NCBI GenBank assembly: GCA_905250115.1
Contig: CAJNOI010000100.1
Location: 44,404-108,403 of the forward strand
From: Adineta steineri
Lineage: Eukaryota; Rotifera; Eurotatoria; Adinetida; Adinetidae
Length of the DNA: 64,000 nucleotides
Reading direction: 5' to 3'
The stretch's first letter is position 1. Each line of letters opens with the position of its first letter. Below, in pieces: positions 11,504 through 21,848 of the stretch. Position numbers and translations under genes: made by a program. Under the pieces are notes generated by a model. That model saw only the letters and a program-made list of their open reading frames with translations. It had not been told where the DNA came from and searched no databases.

Positions 11504-13253
11504 ATGATCGTTTCAAATATTTTAGATATTATTTTGAAATCGAATTTTATTATAATGACTGATAAATTATTCGAATCTTGTACTGAAATATCTACGGGTT
11601 TTGTATGTGACAATTGTCATATAAGTATAGATCGTGTTGAATGGAAACGATGTACAAAATGTAAACAATTTGATTTATGCCATAATTGTGAAAATGTTCC
11701 ATATGAAAATTTACCGAAAAAAATTCAAGACTATCATAAAAGTTTACATGCTGAATCAGATCCAAATGAAGTAATAACTAATCAATATATGTCTCCTGTA
11801 GGAGTCGAAGAAGCTATAGAAAATTTGGAGAATAATTTTGGTAAAACGATAAATTCACAATTGAATAAAATACGTCATAATAATAGAATTGATAATGATT
11901 ATCAAATGAATCATATTATACATAAATTAAAACAACTACAAAAACCTTCATCACATGCTGAAGTTAAATTAACATCAGAATCTGGAGAAGTTACAGAATC
12001 TGAATTACTTGCATTAATTGGAAAATATTATACTCAAGGACATGAAACTAATATCAATATATTAAGTTTAGATGGTGGAGGTAAAATAAATAAACATCTG
12101 TTTTCATATTAGTTTTTTTTTGTTTTTAATAGGTACACGTGGTCATATGTCTTTTAAAGTTCTTTGTCAACTTATAACAGAAATTTATCCTGAACATAAT
12201 ACAAGTTTTATTGATGCTCAATCAAAATTTATTGATGCATTTGATTATCTTGTTGGTACAAGTACAGGTGGACTTATTGCTTTTTGTTTAGCTGTTAATC
12301 ATGATTTATCTGATATTAAGGAAATCTATGAAAAAGCTGAACAATTTTTTAAACGACAATGGTTAACAAAATATGGGCCAGTTCTATGGGATAAATATGA
12401 TCCTACACCAATATATAATAAAATTGATTATATTATTGATAATATTCCATTTCTAAAAGAAAGAAACTTATCAGCTAAAGATGCAACTTTACTTGATATA
12501 CATAATTTATTAAATCCACATTGTACAACTAATGATCCAACATCTGAATTAGATCATCAATATCATAGTAATTGGTTAGAATTTGATGATAATCCAACTA
12601 ATCCTACAATGAGAGAACGTGAGAAAGTTTTACTTATAACAGCTTATAATACAACAAACGATTGTATGACTATATTTAATACAAGTTATAGTGAACATTG
12701 GGGTTATCGTATAGCAGATGTATTAAAAGCGACAATGGCTGCTCCAACTTATTTTCGACCTTGTACAATGTATAAGAGGAAAAAGAATGTGAATGGTATT
12801 TATGAACGAGATGGTAAAGATGAAACATTTCTTGATGGTGGAGTATTTGCTAATGATCCTGAATTAGCAGCATTATGGGCAATAAGAATGCAATGGAAAA
12901 AACCAGTTAAATATCATTTAATGTGTATTGGTACAGGACGTTATAATGCAAAATTATCAATGGATCATAATTGGAATGGTGGATATAAATATTGGTTATT
13001 AGATACAAAAGGTTTATTAGTTAATGTATTTATGGATGGTACACGAAGTTTAACAGAAACTATTACGAATAATTTAGCAAAATTTGATAGTATTAAACGA
13101 ATTAAATTTAATTATAAATTAACAGAATCTATGGAATTAGATGATCCAACTTTTGCAGTCAAATTTAATGCAGCATGGGATGCTAAACTCAAAGATGGAC
13201 ATGATTATAAAACATTGCTTTTCTTTTATAAAAAATATATTCAGAAACACTAA
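11504..13253 (+). CDS. ZZ-type zinc finger plus patatin-like phospholipase, two exons
   Basis: Exon 11504-12080 is joined to 12133-13253 across a 52-bp GT-AG intron. Splicing restores the patatin oxyanion motif DGGGTRG, split after its third Gly codon, and gives 565 residues. A second ATG at 11555 is an equally possible start. The N-terminal ~75 residues hold Cys pairs (CDNC, CTKC, CHNC) in ZZ zinc-finger spacing. The catalytic half has the nucleophile elbow GTSTGG and the Asp of the dyad in FLDGGVFANDP. Patatin-family enzymes are Ser-Asp lipid acyl hydrolases that release fatty acids from phospholipids. The protein is probably cytoplasmic because no signal peptide is seen. The ZZ finger suggests recruitment to a protein or ubiquitin-like partner, which is inference. 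Confidence 0.88.
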
Positions 13254-14498
13254 AGTTCATTTTAACTATTATAAACTATTTTTTTATTTTAAATAGATTT
13301 TAAAGACTCATATTTAAATTCAAAGTAGTTTTAAGTAAATGCTGAGTAAAAAATTCAATATATTCAAGAGAGTTCGAAGTCAAAAAATGTACTTTTCTAT
13401 GTAAAGTATTCTAAACTAATAAGTAATTATATAAATTCTGTTCAGTGAAGATTCGTGAATAGCTAAGTGTACAGTTATTGTATCAATAAAGCTTTTGTTG
13501 CTTTTTTTTCTCCTAAAGGTATATTTTTTGCTGCTGCTGATGGTGGCTTACAGAATTTCATTCTAACTGACATGCCAATTATATTCTTTAAAGAAATTTG
13601 GACAATTACAAATCTCATTTTATCATTCTAGTGAATCGTTTGGTAAACTTGTCTTACAAAGGGTGTGAGTGTGATATTAAATGTATTATATCATCCACGC
13701 CCACATCGCTGCGTCCGCCACTACCCAATAGTTTGAGTTATAAAAACTTTTTTAATGTTAAACTTATTTGAAAATGAAGTAAAATGTTTTTCTTGGATAT
13801 TTTTACATAGTTTGGTAAAGCTCTACAGAGGTGTACGTATTTAAAACAATTCTAAACAGGATATATGGGAATATATCCAGGTTTCTTTTTTCGGATGTGC
13901 GAATCGAACTGCCAGGCGGGTAAAATAAAATTCTGTGTGAGCGCCGCCTAACGGTCCTTTGTCTAAGTCTCGTATCTTGGGTGGGCGAATTGAAATTGTG
14001 GGTAGGCGCCGCCCACTCGCTAGATAAAACACTGAATATATTTATTCGATGCAGTTTTCACGCTGCATCGAATGAGTATATTTTCATAATCTTCAGTATT
14101 TGTTACCAATAATTCCCATTTTCGAAGTGCTTTCATTGGATATGAAAATCATATTTATAATTTGCTTTGTAAATGTCCACGAGGAGAAAGAGAAAATTTT
14201 ATTCCATTTGTAATTGACAAGAAATAATATTATTCATCAAGCATATATAATACTAATTATTTCCAATTTAATGATTATCTTTGAAAAAAGAAAATATATT
14301 AAATTAAGTAGAATATTTTGCTCTGTTACACTTATTAGTTGTTATTAGATTTAAAAAATCTCCTAATGACGTTATTAGTTTATTATCGTGGAAAATATTT
14401 TCTATCTAAACATCATATACTTTTTCTTAGGTTTTCATTGTCAAATGGTTCATATAATACAAAAAAACAATAGCTTATAATTTATTCAAATCATAGAA
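13254..14498. other. Intergenic with GC-richer tandem-like motif and hairpin
   Basis: No gene is recognised. At 13665-13730 there is a telomere-like G-arm/C-arm hairpin. At 13890-14025 two related GC-richer segments each read GTGCGAAT/GGGCGAAT...GCGCCGCC. At 14044-14073 there is a perfect 11-bp inverted repeat (ATTCGATGCAG / CTGCATCGAAT) with an 8-nt loop. Confidence 0.5.
14044..14073. repeat. Perfect 11-bp hairpin
   Basis: ATTCGATGCAG at 14044-14054 and its reverse complement at 14063-14073 are separated by an 8-nt loop. Weaker pairing continues outward. There is no poly-T tract or gene context to make it a terminator. It may be the terminus of a small mobile element. Confidence 0.6.
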
Positions 14499-15416
14499 AT
14501 GCAATTAGAAAATGAATCTATTATAATAAATATTGAATCATGGTTTATTCCAATTGATATTCTTTTAATATTATCTACTGGTTTAAGTATACTATTTGGT
14601 ATAATTTTTCTTTTAATTATTATATACGATAAAACATGTCATACGGTTTCAATAATGCTTATTGGTAATTCATGTTTAACTGAAATTATTTATGGAATAA
14701 ATATGTTTAGTATGGGTTTATTTACATTTGAAAATGATCTTAAACAAATTCAATATCAAGATTCTTTATGTTTATTTCGTGGTTATTTTGGTTATGTTGT
14801 TACTTCTTTACAAAATTATTCTTATTTATTACAAGCTATGTATCGATATCTAATTATTATTTATCCGACTCGTCGATATTATCAAACAATTAAATTTCAA
14901 TTAATTCTTATTTGTTTAACATGGATATTTAGTTTATTATGTCCAATACCATATATATTACTTAATGAAATAAAATATAATGTTTATAATCAAATATGTC
15001 AAATGCCATTACATTTATCTTTTATAACAATTTATAATGCATTTTGTATTTATTTAATACCTTTATCATTACTTATTTTAATTTATTTAAAATTAATAAA
15101 ATATGTACGAAAAATGAATAAAAATATCATATTAGTTAATAATTTAATTCGTGCACAATCAGAATTAAAAATGGTTCGACGTATTATTATTCTTGTTACT
15201 GGTGTTATAATCATTGGTTTTCCTTATACAATGTTTTTTTTTCTCTCATTTTTTGTAAATTTACCTAAATATCATTTTCGTATTGCTTATATATTTGTTG
15301 ATATATCATTATTATTTGTAATTATTATTTTATTTCAATTTACAGATCAAATTAAAATATTTATTATGAAAAAAATTATTAGACGAACAAATATTGTTCT
15401 ACCAATTATTACATAA
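14499..15416 (+). CDS. Rhodopsin-like seven-transmembrane receptor, 305 aa
   Basis: Intronless frame with seven evenly spaced hydrophobic segments. There are Asn-X-Ser/Thr-type sites at the short N-terminus, and a Cys at the top of helix 3 can pair with a Cys in the second extracellular loop (NQICQM). The E/DRY position after helix 3 reads YRYLIIIYP. A basic third intracellular loop precedes helix 6 (FPYTMFFF), and the NPxxY region is degenerate. This matches the small orphan FMRFamide/peptide-type receptors that are abundant in bdelloids. Ligand and coupling are unknown. The 7TM topology is evident; the subfamily is inference. Confidence 0.8.
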   Translation: MQLENESIIINIESWFIPIDILLILSTGLSILFGIIFLLIIIYDKTCHTVSIMLIGNSCLTEIIYGINMFSMGLFTFENDLKQIQYQDSLCLFRGYFGYVVTSLQNYSYLLQAMYRYLIIIYPTRRYYQTIKFQLILICLTWIFSLLCPIPYILLNEIKYNVYNQICQMPLHLSFITIYNAFCIYLIPLSLLILIYLKLIKYVRKMNKNIILVNNLIRAQSELKMVRRIIILVTGVIIIGFPYTMFFFLSFFVNLPKYHFRIAYIFVDISLLFVIIILFQFTDQIKIFIMKKIIRRTNIVLPIIT

Positions 15417-15446
15417 ATTATTCTTATTTATTAAATTAAAACAAGA

Positions 15447-15540
15447 AAGACTCGCTCAGCTCTTTGTCAAGAAAATGATTCTCAAAAAAACTAACATCAG
15501 ATTCGTGTTCCTCGACCCCGATTACCCTTCGATCAAGGTT
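15447..15540 (-). repeat. Dispersed ~245-bp repeat family, copy D (3' part, reverse)
   Basis: In reverse orientation it carries GACTCGCTCAGCTCTTT, then CAGATTCG...CTCGACCCCGATTACCC, matching the 3' half of copies E-G. It is truncated at both ends. Confidence 0.65.
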
Positions 15541-15897
15541 TGTGAAAACCCATGGTTTTTGTTATGCGATTAATTTATATCTATTCAATGTTACATATTA
15601 TAATAAATGTTTTTCTTTTGATCGTAATGAATATTCATTGAAAAGAACATATATCGAAAATATTTTATGAGAAAACTGAATAGTTCATAAGAAATTTAAT
15701 TTGAAGTGAAATATTCATTTCAGATTTTGAATATTTAATCTAAAAAAGTATATTTTATTTTTCTTTAACACAGCCAATTGATTTGAACTCTATATAAGTG
15801 TTTTAATTTTAAAAAAGAAAAGTAAAAATTTATTCATGTTGTTGTCTGTAAAAGAGTTAGAATATATATGAGTCATAATGTTTCTAAATAAAATAAA

Positions 15898-16851
15898 CTA
15901 TTGATTAAAAGCTTGTTGAATAAATTGTTTGATTGTTGAATGAGGTGGTGCTAATTGTAAGATTTCTGGACTTGTTGGTGTATTTTCTAATCGTGATAAT
16001 CCTATCCATAAATTATCACGTCTTCCGGATTCTAACGAATCTGAAACACTCTTTGGATAACCCATTTTCTCCGTATAAGCTTTAAATAAAGTTAAATCTC
16101 TGTAGTTAACTTGAATTTTCTTCTGAGTAATTTGTTCAAGTATTGAAACAACATCTTTACCAGTAACATCTTCCGGTCCACTTAAATTATACTTTTTCCT
16201 GAAATGTGATGATGGATCTTCTAATGATAATAATTTAGCTGCAACTTCTCCTATATCTTGAGGATCAATCATAGCAATCGGAGCATGTTCATCAAGCATC
16301 AATGGTAAAGGATCATTTGTATTCTTTTGTTTTAACCATCCAAGAGCTGGTAATATCAGTGAATTCATAAAATAATTAGCGCGTAATACAGTCCAATTTA
16401 ATTGTTTAAATTCATTTTGTTCTAATAAATGTTCTACTGCCCAATGAGCACGTCCGTAATAAACAGGATTATCTGGTGTAACATAATGAATATTTGTTGA
16501 TAACTTTACAAGATAATTAATCTTTGCTAATTTACATTCAACTATGAATTTACTTTCATCATTAAATTGATGAGGTAGATTATGTGGTGCTAAATATACA
16601 CGAGAGATTTTTGTTTCAATCAACCAAGTACTATCGATTGCAGTCCAATCTTTTTCTTTTATTTCAACATGATTAAGTTGAGATAATTGTTTCGATGCTG
16701 TACTATTTGCATCACGAGTAAGAGCAATTATTTGCCAAGGTTGTTGATCCAATGATGATGATGAATTAGAAATTAGTCCAGATAAATGTTTAACAACAGA
16801 TGATCCTGTATTACCCGTAGCGCCAACAACTAATATCGATAATAAAGACAT
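15898..16851 (-). CDS. NmrA-like NAD(P)-binding protein (atypical SDR), 317 aa
   Basis: Intronless. The N-terminal Rossmann motif VVGATGNTGSSV (GxxGxxG) is followed by a Thr/Arg dinucleotide-contact region (ALTRDAN). An LKQLNWTVLRANYFMNS segment and a C-terminal substrate region (YNLSGPEDVTGKDV) are typical of NmrA-like and azoreductase-like atypical SDRs. These proteins either sense NADP(H) redox state or reduce small quinone-like substrates. The canonical YxxxK pair is not obvious. Family members are common in bacteria and fungi, so horizontal origin is possible but unproven. The protein is cytosolic, with no signal or membrane segment. The start ATG fits the Rossmann strand exactly (MSLLSILVVGATG). 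Confidence 0.82.
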   Translation of the reverse strand: MSLLSILVVGATGNTGSSVVKHLSGLISNSSSSLDQQPWQIIALTRDANSTASKQLSQLNHVEIKEKDWTAIDSTWLIETKISRVYLAPHNLPHQFNDESKFIVECKLAKINYLVKLSTNIHYVTPDNPVYYGRAHWAVEHLLEQNEFKQLNWTVLRANYFMNSLILPALGWLKQKNTNDPLPLMLDEHAPIAMIDPQDIGEVAAKLLSLEDPSSHFRKKYNLSGPEDVTGKDVVSILEQITQKKIQVNYRDLTLFKAYTEKMGYPKSVSDSLESGRRDNLWIGLSRLENTPTSPEILQLAPPHSTIKQFIQQAFNQ

Positions 16852-17651
16852 ATTCGAATGAAATAATGCAGTATAGAAAATAAGAAAAATATTAACGGTC
16901 TTCTACTTTAGACTAAGAATGAAAAAAAGCATTATTTACGAGAAAAATACACGTGATTATTTTTGTTTTGTTCTGCCTATTGAAGTATATAGAAAGGAGT
17001 GCAGTCATTTTTATTCTTGCGTTCTACACCGAAGAAAATAACGTGGTCTCATCAATCTTAGTCATAAAGAATACGTACATATATATATTTGTCCTTACCC
17101 CTTTCAAGACCGTGGTTTAATTTCATACAAAGAAGTAGAAATCATTCTATGGATTAGAAGATCTTCTTTATATCTGATGATTGTTTTTTTTACTACATCA
17201 TTGTTGTTGATGTGAATGAGAATACATATTTTTTCTATGTTATCAATTTTTTGATCAAACACTATAGCCAAAATTTGTTTCGTTTGATCAATTTTCACTT
17301 TAGAAAAAAACAAATTGTTGCAACACGGTTCATACGTAAAAAGAAAATAACAGTTTGTTAAAATATTGAAATTCATATATTTTCAATATTAGAAAAACTA
17401 AATGTCAATACAAGGTAATTTCACATTTTAGTAAAAAGTGGTATGTTATACTAATTTATGTTCGATACATACTACACAGAAAGAAAAATAATGATACTCT
17501 ATTTTAGATAGATTGTTATGCTCACGTGCAACAATTCAATGTTTTCTCATACTTTCTTGGTATATATAGAGAGAGAAATATTGTTAGAATTTCACAAATC
17601 AATCAATATCGTACACAAATATTTCTTACGTGTTATATAATTGATATTAAA
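16852..17651. other. Intergenic, no confident gene
   Basis: AT-rich. A 90-codon minus-strand frame with an ATG at 17376 exists (17104-17376) but has no recognisable domain or neighbouring splice sites, so I do not call it. Confidence 0.4.
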
Positions 17652-17945
17652 ATGCTCATAGTTTATAATTATGATGATTATATTTGTCGTGATTTATATG
17701 ATGATATTTATGAAATAACCTATCTTAAAGATACTTCAAGACGTTATTATACAATTTATGACGAACCAATAACTTGTGTTAGAGATACTTCACGACGTTA
17801 TTATACAATTTATAATGATCCAATAACTTATGTTAGAGACTCTTCACCACGTTATTATACAATCTATGACGAACCAGTAACCTATGTAAGTTACGAATAT
17901 AAACCTGTTACATATTTACAAACAACATATGACATTTGTATATAA
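17652..17945 (+). CDS. Small Tyr-rich tandem-repeat protein, 97 aa
   Basis: From the ATG at 17652 the frame encodes three near-identical 20-residue repeats built on DTSRRYYTIYDEPIT..VR. They are followed by a degenerate fourth unit (YEYKPVTYLQTTY). The repeat is visible at DNA level with a 60-bp period. No signal peptide or known domain is apparent. The charged and aromatic repeat could form an interaction or structural module, but no function can be assigned. The upstream in-frame extension lacks an ATG. Coding status rests on repeat conservation in one frame. Confidence 0.5.
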   Translation: MLIVYNYDDYICRDLYDDIYEITYLKDTSRRYYTIYDEPITCVRDTSRRYYTIYNDPITYVRDSSPRYYTIYDEPVTYVSYEYKPVTYLQTTYDICI

Positions 17946-18176
17946 TAAGATGAAAACATATTTGTAAAATTATATTATTTTATTAAATAAATATGAACAT
18001 ATACGAGATAATATTAAAGTAATATCATCCATATTTATTTATGAGAAGTTAAAATCATCATAGATTAATTTTTAAAATTAGATTTGATTTTCAAAGATTT
18101 TTTATTATTATTCAATGAATATTCATTACAAACAAAAAAATATTTAAAAAAAACGAAACTTTAATCATATTATTAT

Positions 18177-18749
18177 TAGGCATACACTAGTTCCAATTCG
18201 GTTCGGTTCCGATTCTAGAATTGGTCAAGAATTGAATTGACTGGAATTAGTTGAAATTGATATGGAACTGACTCGAAATCGCAGGAACTTTCTTACCATA
18301 CGCTGAAACTGATCGAAGCTAAGACTAAATTAGTACAGATCACTATAAATTACTGGAAATTGATCTGCTTCAGCCAGTATTTGTGAAATTTTTTCTATAA
18401 TTGACTTAGAATTGATCAGAACTCACACAGAACTGAATAACTATTGTTAGTCCTTAATCGCTAGAATTAATAAAAATTAGAATACATTCGAATAGAAATA
18501 ACAATGGTTTATTTCTATTCTAAATCACGTATAGAATTTTTTCCTACAAATACTGGCTGAATTAGATCAATTTTCTATAGTTTATGGTGATCCGTACTAA
18601 TCTAGTCTTAGCTTCAAACAGTTTCAGCAAATGACATAAAAGTTCCTACGATTTCTAGTCATTTTGAGTCAATTCCATGTCAACTCAATTCTTGATCAAT
18701 TCCAATTCCAATTCTAGAATCGGCTGGAATTGGAATTGTTGTATTCCTA
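18177..18749. mobile_element. Foldback (palindromic) hAT-like MITE, ~573 bp
   Basis: The two halves are long imperfect inverted repeats: the left arm from TTCCAATTCGG around 18191 to about 18450, the right arm from about 18500 to 18745. Shared blocks include ATTCTAGAAT, GAAGCTAAGACTA and CAGCCAGTATTTGT. The ends read TAGGCATAC...GTATTCCTA, and 8-bp flanks ATTATTAT / ATTATTGT match at 7 of 8, fitting a hAT-type target duplication. No protein is encoded. Confidence 0.7.
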
Positions 18750-19646
18750 ATTATTGTTTCTAGAATTTGTTTTTTCATTTCAAATTAGTATATCGAAAAC
18801 GAAATTTCTTACGAATATCAAGCATTTCTTTTTTTAATAATCAAAATAAAGGCTCATTCTAATATGAGATTATTTTATTAAACCATATTTTATTATAGAA
18901 TATCGAATGAGAATATTTCTGCTTCCATCTGTTTTCTGTAAGCTCTAAGAATTTTCTTGAAACATCATTTTCCTCTTCGTTTAATTGTTAGCTGAATATG
19001 TATCTATTCATTATAACTTCGTAGAATTATTATAAATTATTCGGAGGTAACATCATTTCATCACATGAATAAACTATATTTAAATAAAAAGTCGGATATT
19101 CATTCATCCTAGTTTTTTCTTAATAGGGTGAGGGTGTGGTTGAATTCTGTTTATACCCACACCCAGTTCGATATAAGATAAATATGTTATCTTCATTCAT
19201 TACTTTTTAATTCAACAAAGAAGATAATTCGCAATATGTTTCTCTTGATCATCTGTCTATAACTATTTCACTTTATGAATCAAACTAAATAGAATTTTTG
19301 ATTCATCAAAGTCATTCTCACTGATTTTATTTTAAAGTGATAACAACGTTGAGAATTATGGGAGTACCAGTTTATGTTTTTGATGATAAGAATGACTTAA
19401 AACGATACTGTAACGTGTGAAATTAAGAAGAAAGGGTAGGTGTGGCTGATGAATGCGATACGCAACCCACACTTTCAATAAAATACTGATCGTTTAAATA
19501 CAAAATTGAAATGATATTTTTTTTTAAATATTTTATCCCATTGTGTTAAATAATATATTGAAAATAAAATATAAATTCCATCACCAAAAACAAAACAAAA
19601 AGAAAAGATATGAGATAAATAATGTTAATAAATTAAATTGTATTTT
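18750..19646. other. Intergenic with two telomere-like hairpins
   Basis: Nothing protein-coding is seen. Telomere-like G-arm/C-arm hairpins lie at 19125-19168 and 19434-19480. Confidence 0.5.
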
Positions 19647-20062
19647 TTATCCACAATTGCAAAAATCTCCTTGACAACAACAAGTCCATATTGCTTGACC
19701 AGAAGGACCGGTTTTCCATGAACATCCATGTGCTGTACAAAGACCAGGTTCAGCAGGACCTCGACTATTTCGAGCATGCGGATCCGCTGTTGAACTTTTT
19801 TTCTAAATACATATATACATAAATATTTTAATAACGATATGTGAAATATTCTTACAGCACACCAGTTTGCCGATGCTAATGTATTTACTGTAACAGAATT
19901 TAATTTAGCATTAAATGGAATAGGACAATCAGCACAATAATAACATGATGTGCCAGTTGTATAATCTAAAATAGATAAATTATTTTAAAAAAAAATAAGT
20001 TTCATTTTTTTACCAATATAAATCATAACTAATACAATCAATAAAATTAAATTCTTCATCAT
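19647..20062 (-). CDS. Secreted Ly6/uPAR-like (three-finger) Cys-rich protein, 104 aa, three exons
   Basis: Exons 20062-20014, 19965-19856 and 19802-19647 are all GT-AG, with in-frame joins and introns of 48 and 53 bp. Exon 1 is a signal peptide (MMKNLILLIVLVMIYIG). The mature region begins with a CYYCADC cluster and ends with CCCQGDFCN. That terminal spacing is the hallmark CC..D.CN of LU/three-finger domains. About twelve Cys residues support a disulfide-rich extracellular fold. No C-terminal GPI hydrophobic tail is present, so a soluble secreted protein is more likely than a GPI-anchored one. Members act as receptor modulators or antimicrobial factors; the role here is unknown. The exons are short and had to be assembled from splice sites. 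Confidence 0.8.
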
Positions 20063-21479
20063 GACGAATATATTTTTTTTATTCTAAAATATTTTAAAAT
20101 GATAAAATCAAATGAATGTTAACCGTATTTATATATAGGATTTATTCAAATATTGACTCAAAATAAATAAATAAATACTATTTTTTTTTGTTACATTTTT
20201 TATTTGAATATATCGATAAGTTACAAGAAAATTTTTATATGAATATTAAAGATTTTCTTGAGACAAAAACAAAACTAACTAAATTTATTTTTAAATAATA
20301 TAAAAACTAAGATTTGATTTAATTAATTAATTTGAAAAATAATTGTATCAAGGTTAAAAATAGTATTTGATTCATAATAACAGATGAATTATTTCTCAGC
20401 AAATATATTATTCATATCTTCAATGATACATTTACTCAAGTTTTTTTTTCGTTTGATATAAAGATAACAATTTATATTTGATTATTTCAATTCGAAATTT
20501 ATTTTCAAGGCAATAATAGAAACAAAACTTAAAATTGTTTTTATAAAAGAAATATTCCATCTATTTCTCGCTTATATTGTCATGAATAACCACAGTTGAA
20601 GGTTAACTCAGAAAAATTGATCTCAGCTCATATATATCTAAATCGTTCAAGTCAAATTTGTTTGAATATATACAAATGTTAGTGCTTTTATCTACTACTT
20701 AGTAAATATCAGTCGAACTTTCGGAGTCCAAAAATAGGTGCCTTATCATTATATGAAGCTTGCAAGGAAGGATTCGTATCTTTCAGTTTCTTTAAGAGCA
20801 GTTTTTCTTTTGCATATTCGTACTGCGTCACCTCACTAACGAAAAAGTAAATCAATTTTTTGTAAAGCTGTATATAATCGGAATATACTATGAGTAGTAA
20901 TTTAAAGTCCTCTGAATTATCTGTGGACTGTACTATTTAATTAACGTTACTAACGCTAGTTTTTCTATTAATAAAAATTAGCTAGGAAAAGGTTCTTCAT
21001 TTCTGAGATATGTATATTTTAATTTTGTAAAGTCTCATGTCTTTAATAAATGATTTTGCCTATATATAATAAAAGTGGATTTAATCTTGTACTGTATCTT
21101 GATATGCTCTTTAAAACAGCAACAAATATTGAAATCTATTTAACGAGTCTGGATAGAATAAATTTAGATGTAAAATTGAAAAAGTGTAAACTGAGAGAAA
21201 AGTTTATTTTTCAAAGATCTGAAGACCATGGCTATCTTCCTATAAGTTTATGTCAATTTAGAAATTTCTAACAAAAATGAACACTTTCTTTTTTTAGAAG
21301 TTAATTAGGTGATAATATTTTGATCGCTTTTCTACACATTTACGAAAAAATTTCATATGAATTTTGTTAGTGTAAAATTTCACTTTAAGACCTGTACACG
21401 TCTACACTGATAAACTTTTACCAATACTAAATAGTTTTGTTTCTATAAGCAACATAGGATTTATTTAATATAAGGCAAG
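20063..21479. other. Intergenic, 1.4 kb, nothing recognised
   Basis: AT-rich, with no supported gene. A short frame at 21050-21271 lacks domain features. A repeat of the dispersed family begins at 21480. Confidence 0.45.
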
Positions 21480-21725
21480 TATCTTTTTCGTAGAGAAGAG
21501 TCTTGCAAGAATAGATTGTATGCTTGTGTGTCCGCACTTCAATGATTGGTTCAAAAATTAAGTAAAGATATAAAAGGAATTTTTTTTTATAAGGGTAATC
21601 GAAGTCGAAGGATTCAAATCTGACTTCTATTTTTTTAATTATATAAATCAATAGCTGAGTAATTGTTTAGTAACGCGATTTCTCTGAGAAAGAGCTGAGC
21701 GAGTCTTTCGACAAGTGTTATTTAT
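21480..21725 (+). repeat. Dispersed ~245-bp repeat family, copy E (near full length)
   Basis: Begins TCTTTTTCGTAGAGAAGAGTC, includes TGCTTGTGTGTCCGCACTTC and AAGGGTAATCGAAGTCGAAGG, and ends GAGTCTTTCGACAAGTGTTA. It lies directly downstream of the 698-aa gene at 21849. Confidence 0.75.
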
Positions 21726-21848
21726 TGTTAAAAATAGATTTTGGTTTTATCTAATTAGTATTAATTAATGATTCTATAGAATATATAATAAATAATCAAA
21801 AAGGAAAAATAATTTCAGATAATATATTGTTTTTTATTGAATTAATAT

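Noticed and set aside
13841-14032. 63-codon minus-strand frame in the GC-richer spacer
   Set aside because: No domain or splice context. It overlaps the repeated GCGCCGCC motif and hairpin region.
17104-17376. 90-codon minus-strand frame with ATG
   Set aside because: No recognisable family and AT-driven composition. It is not distinguishable from chance in this spacer.
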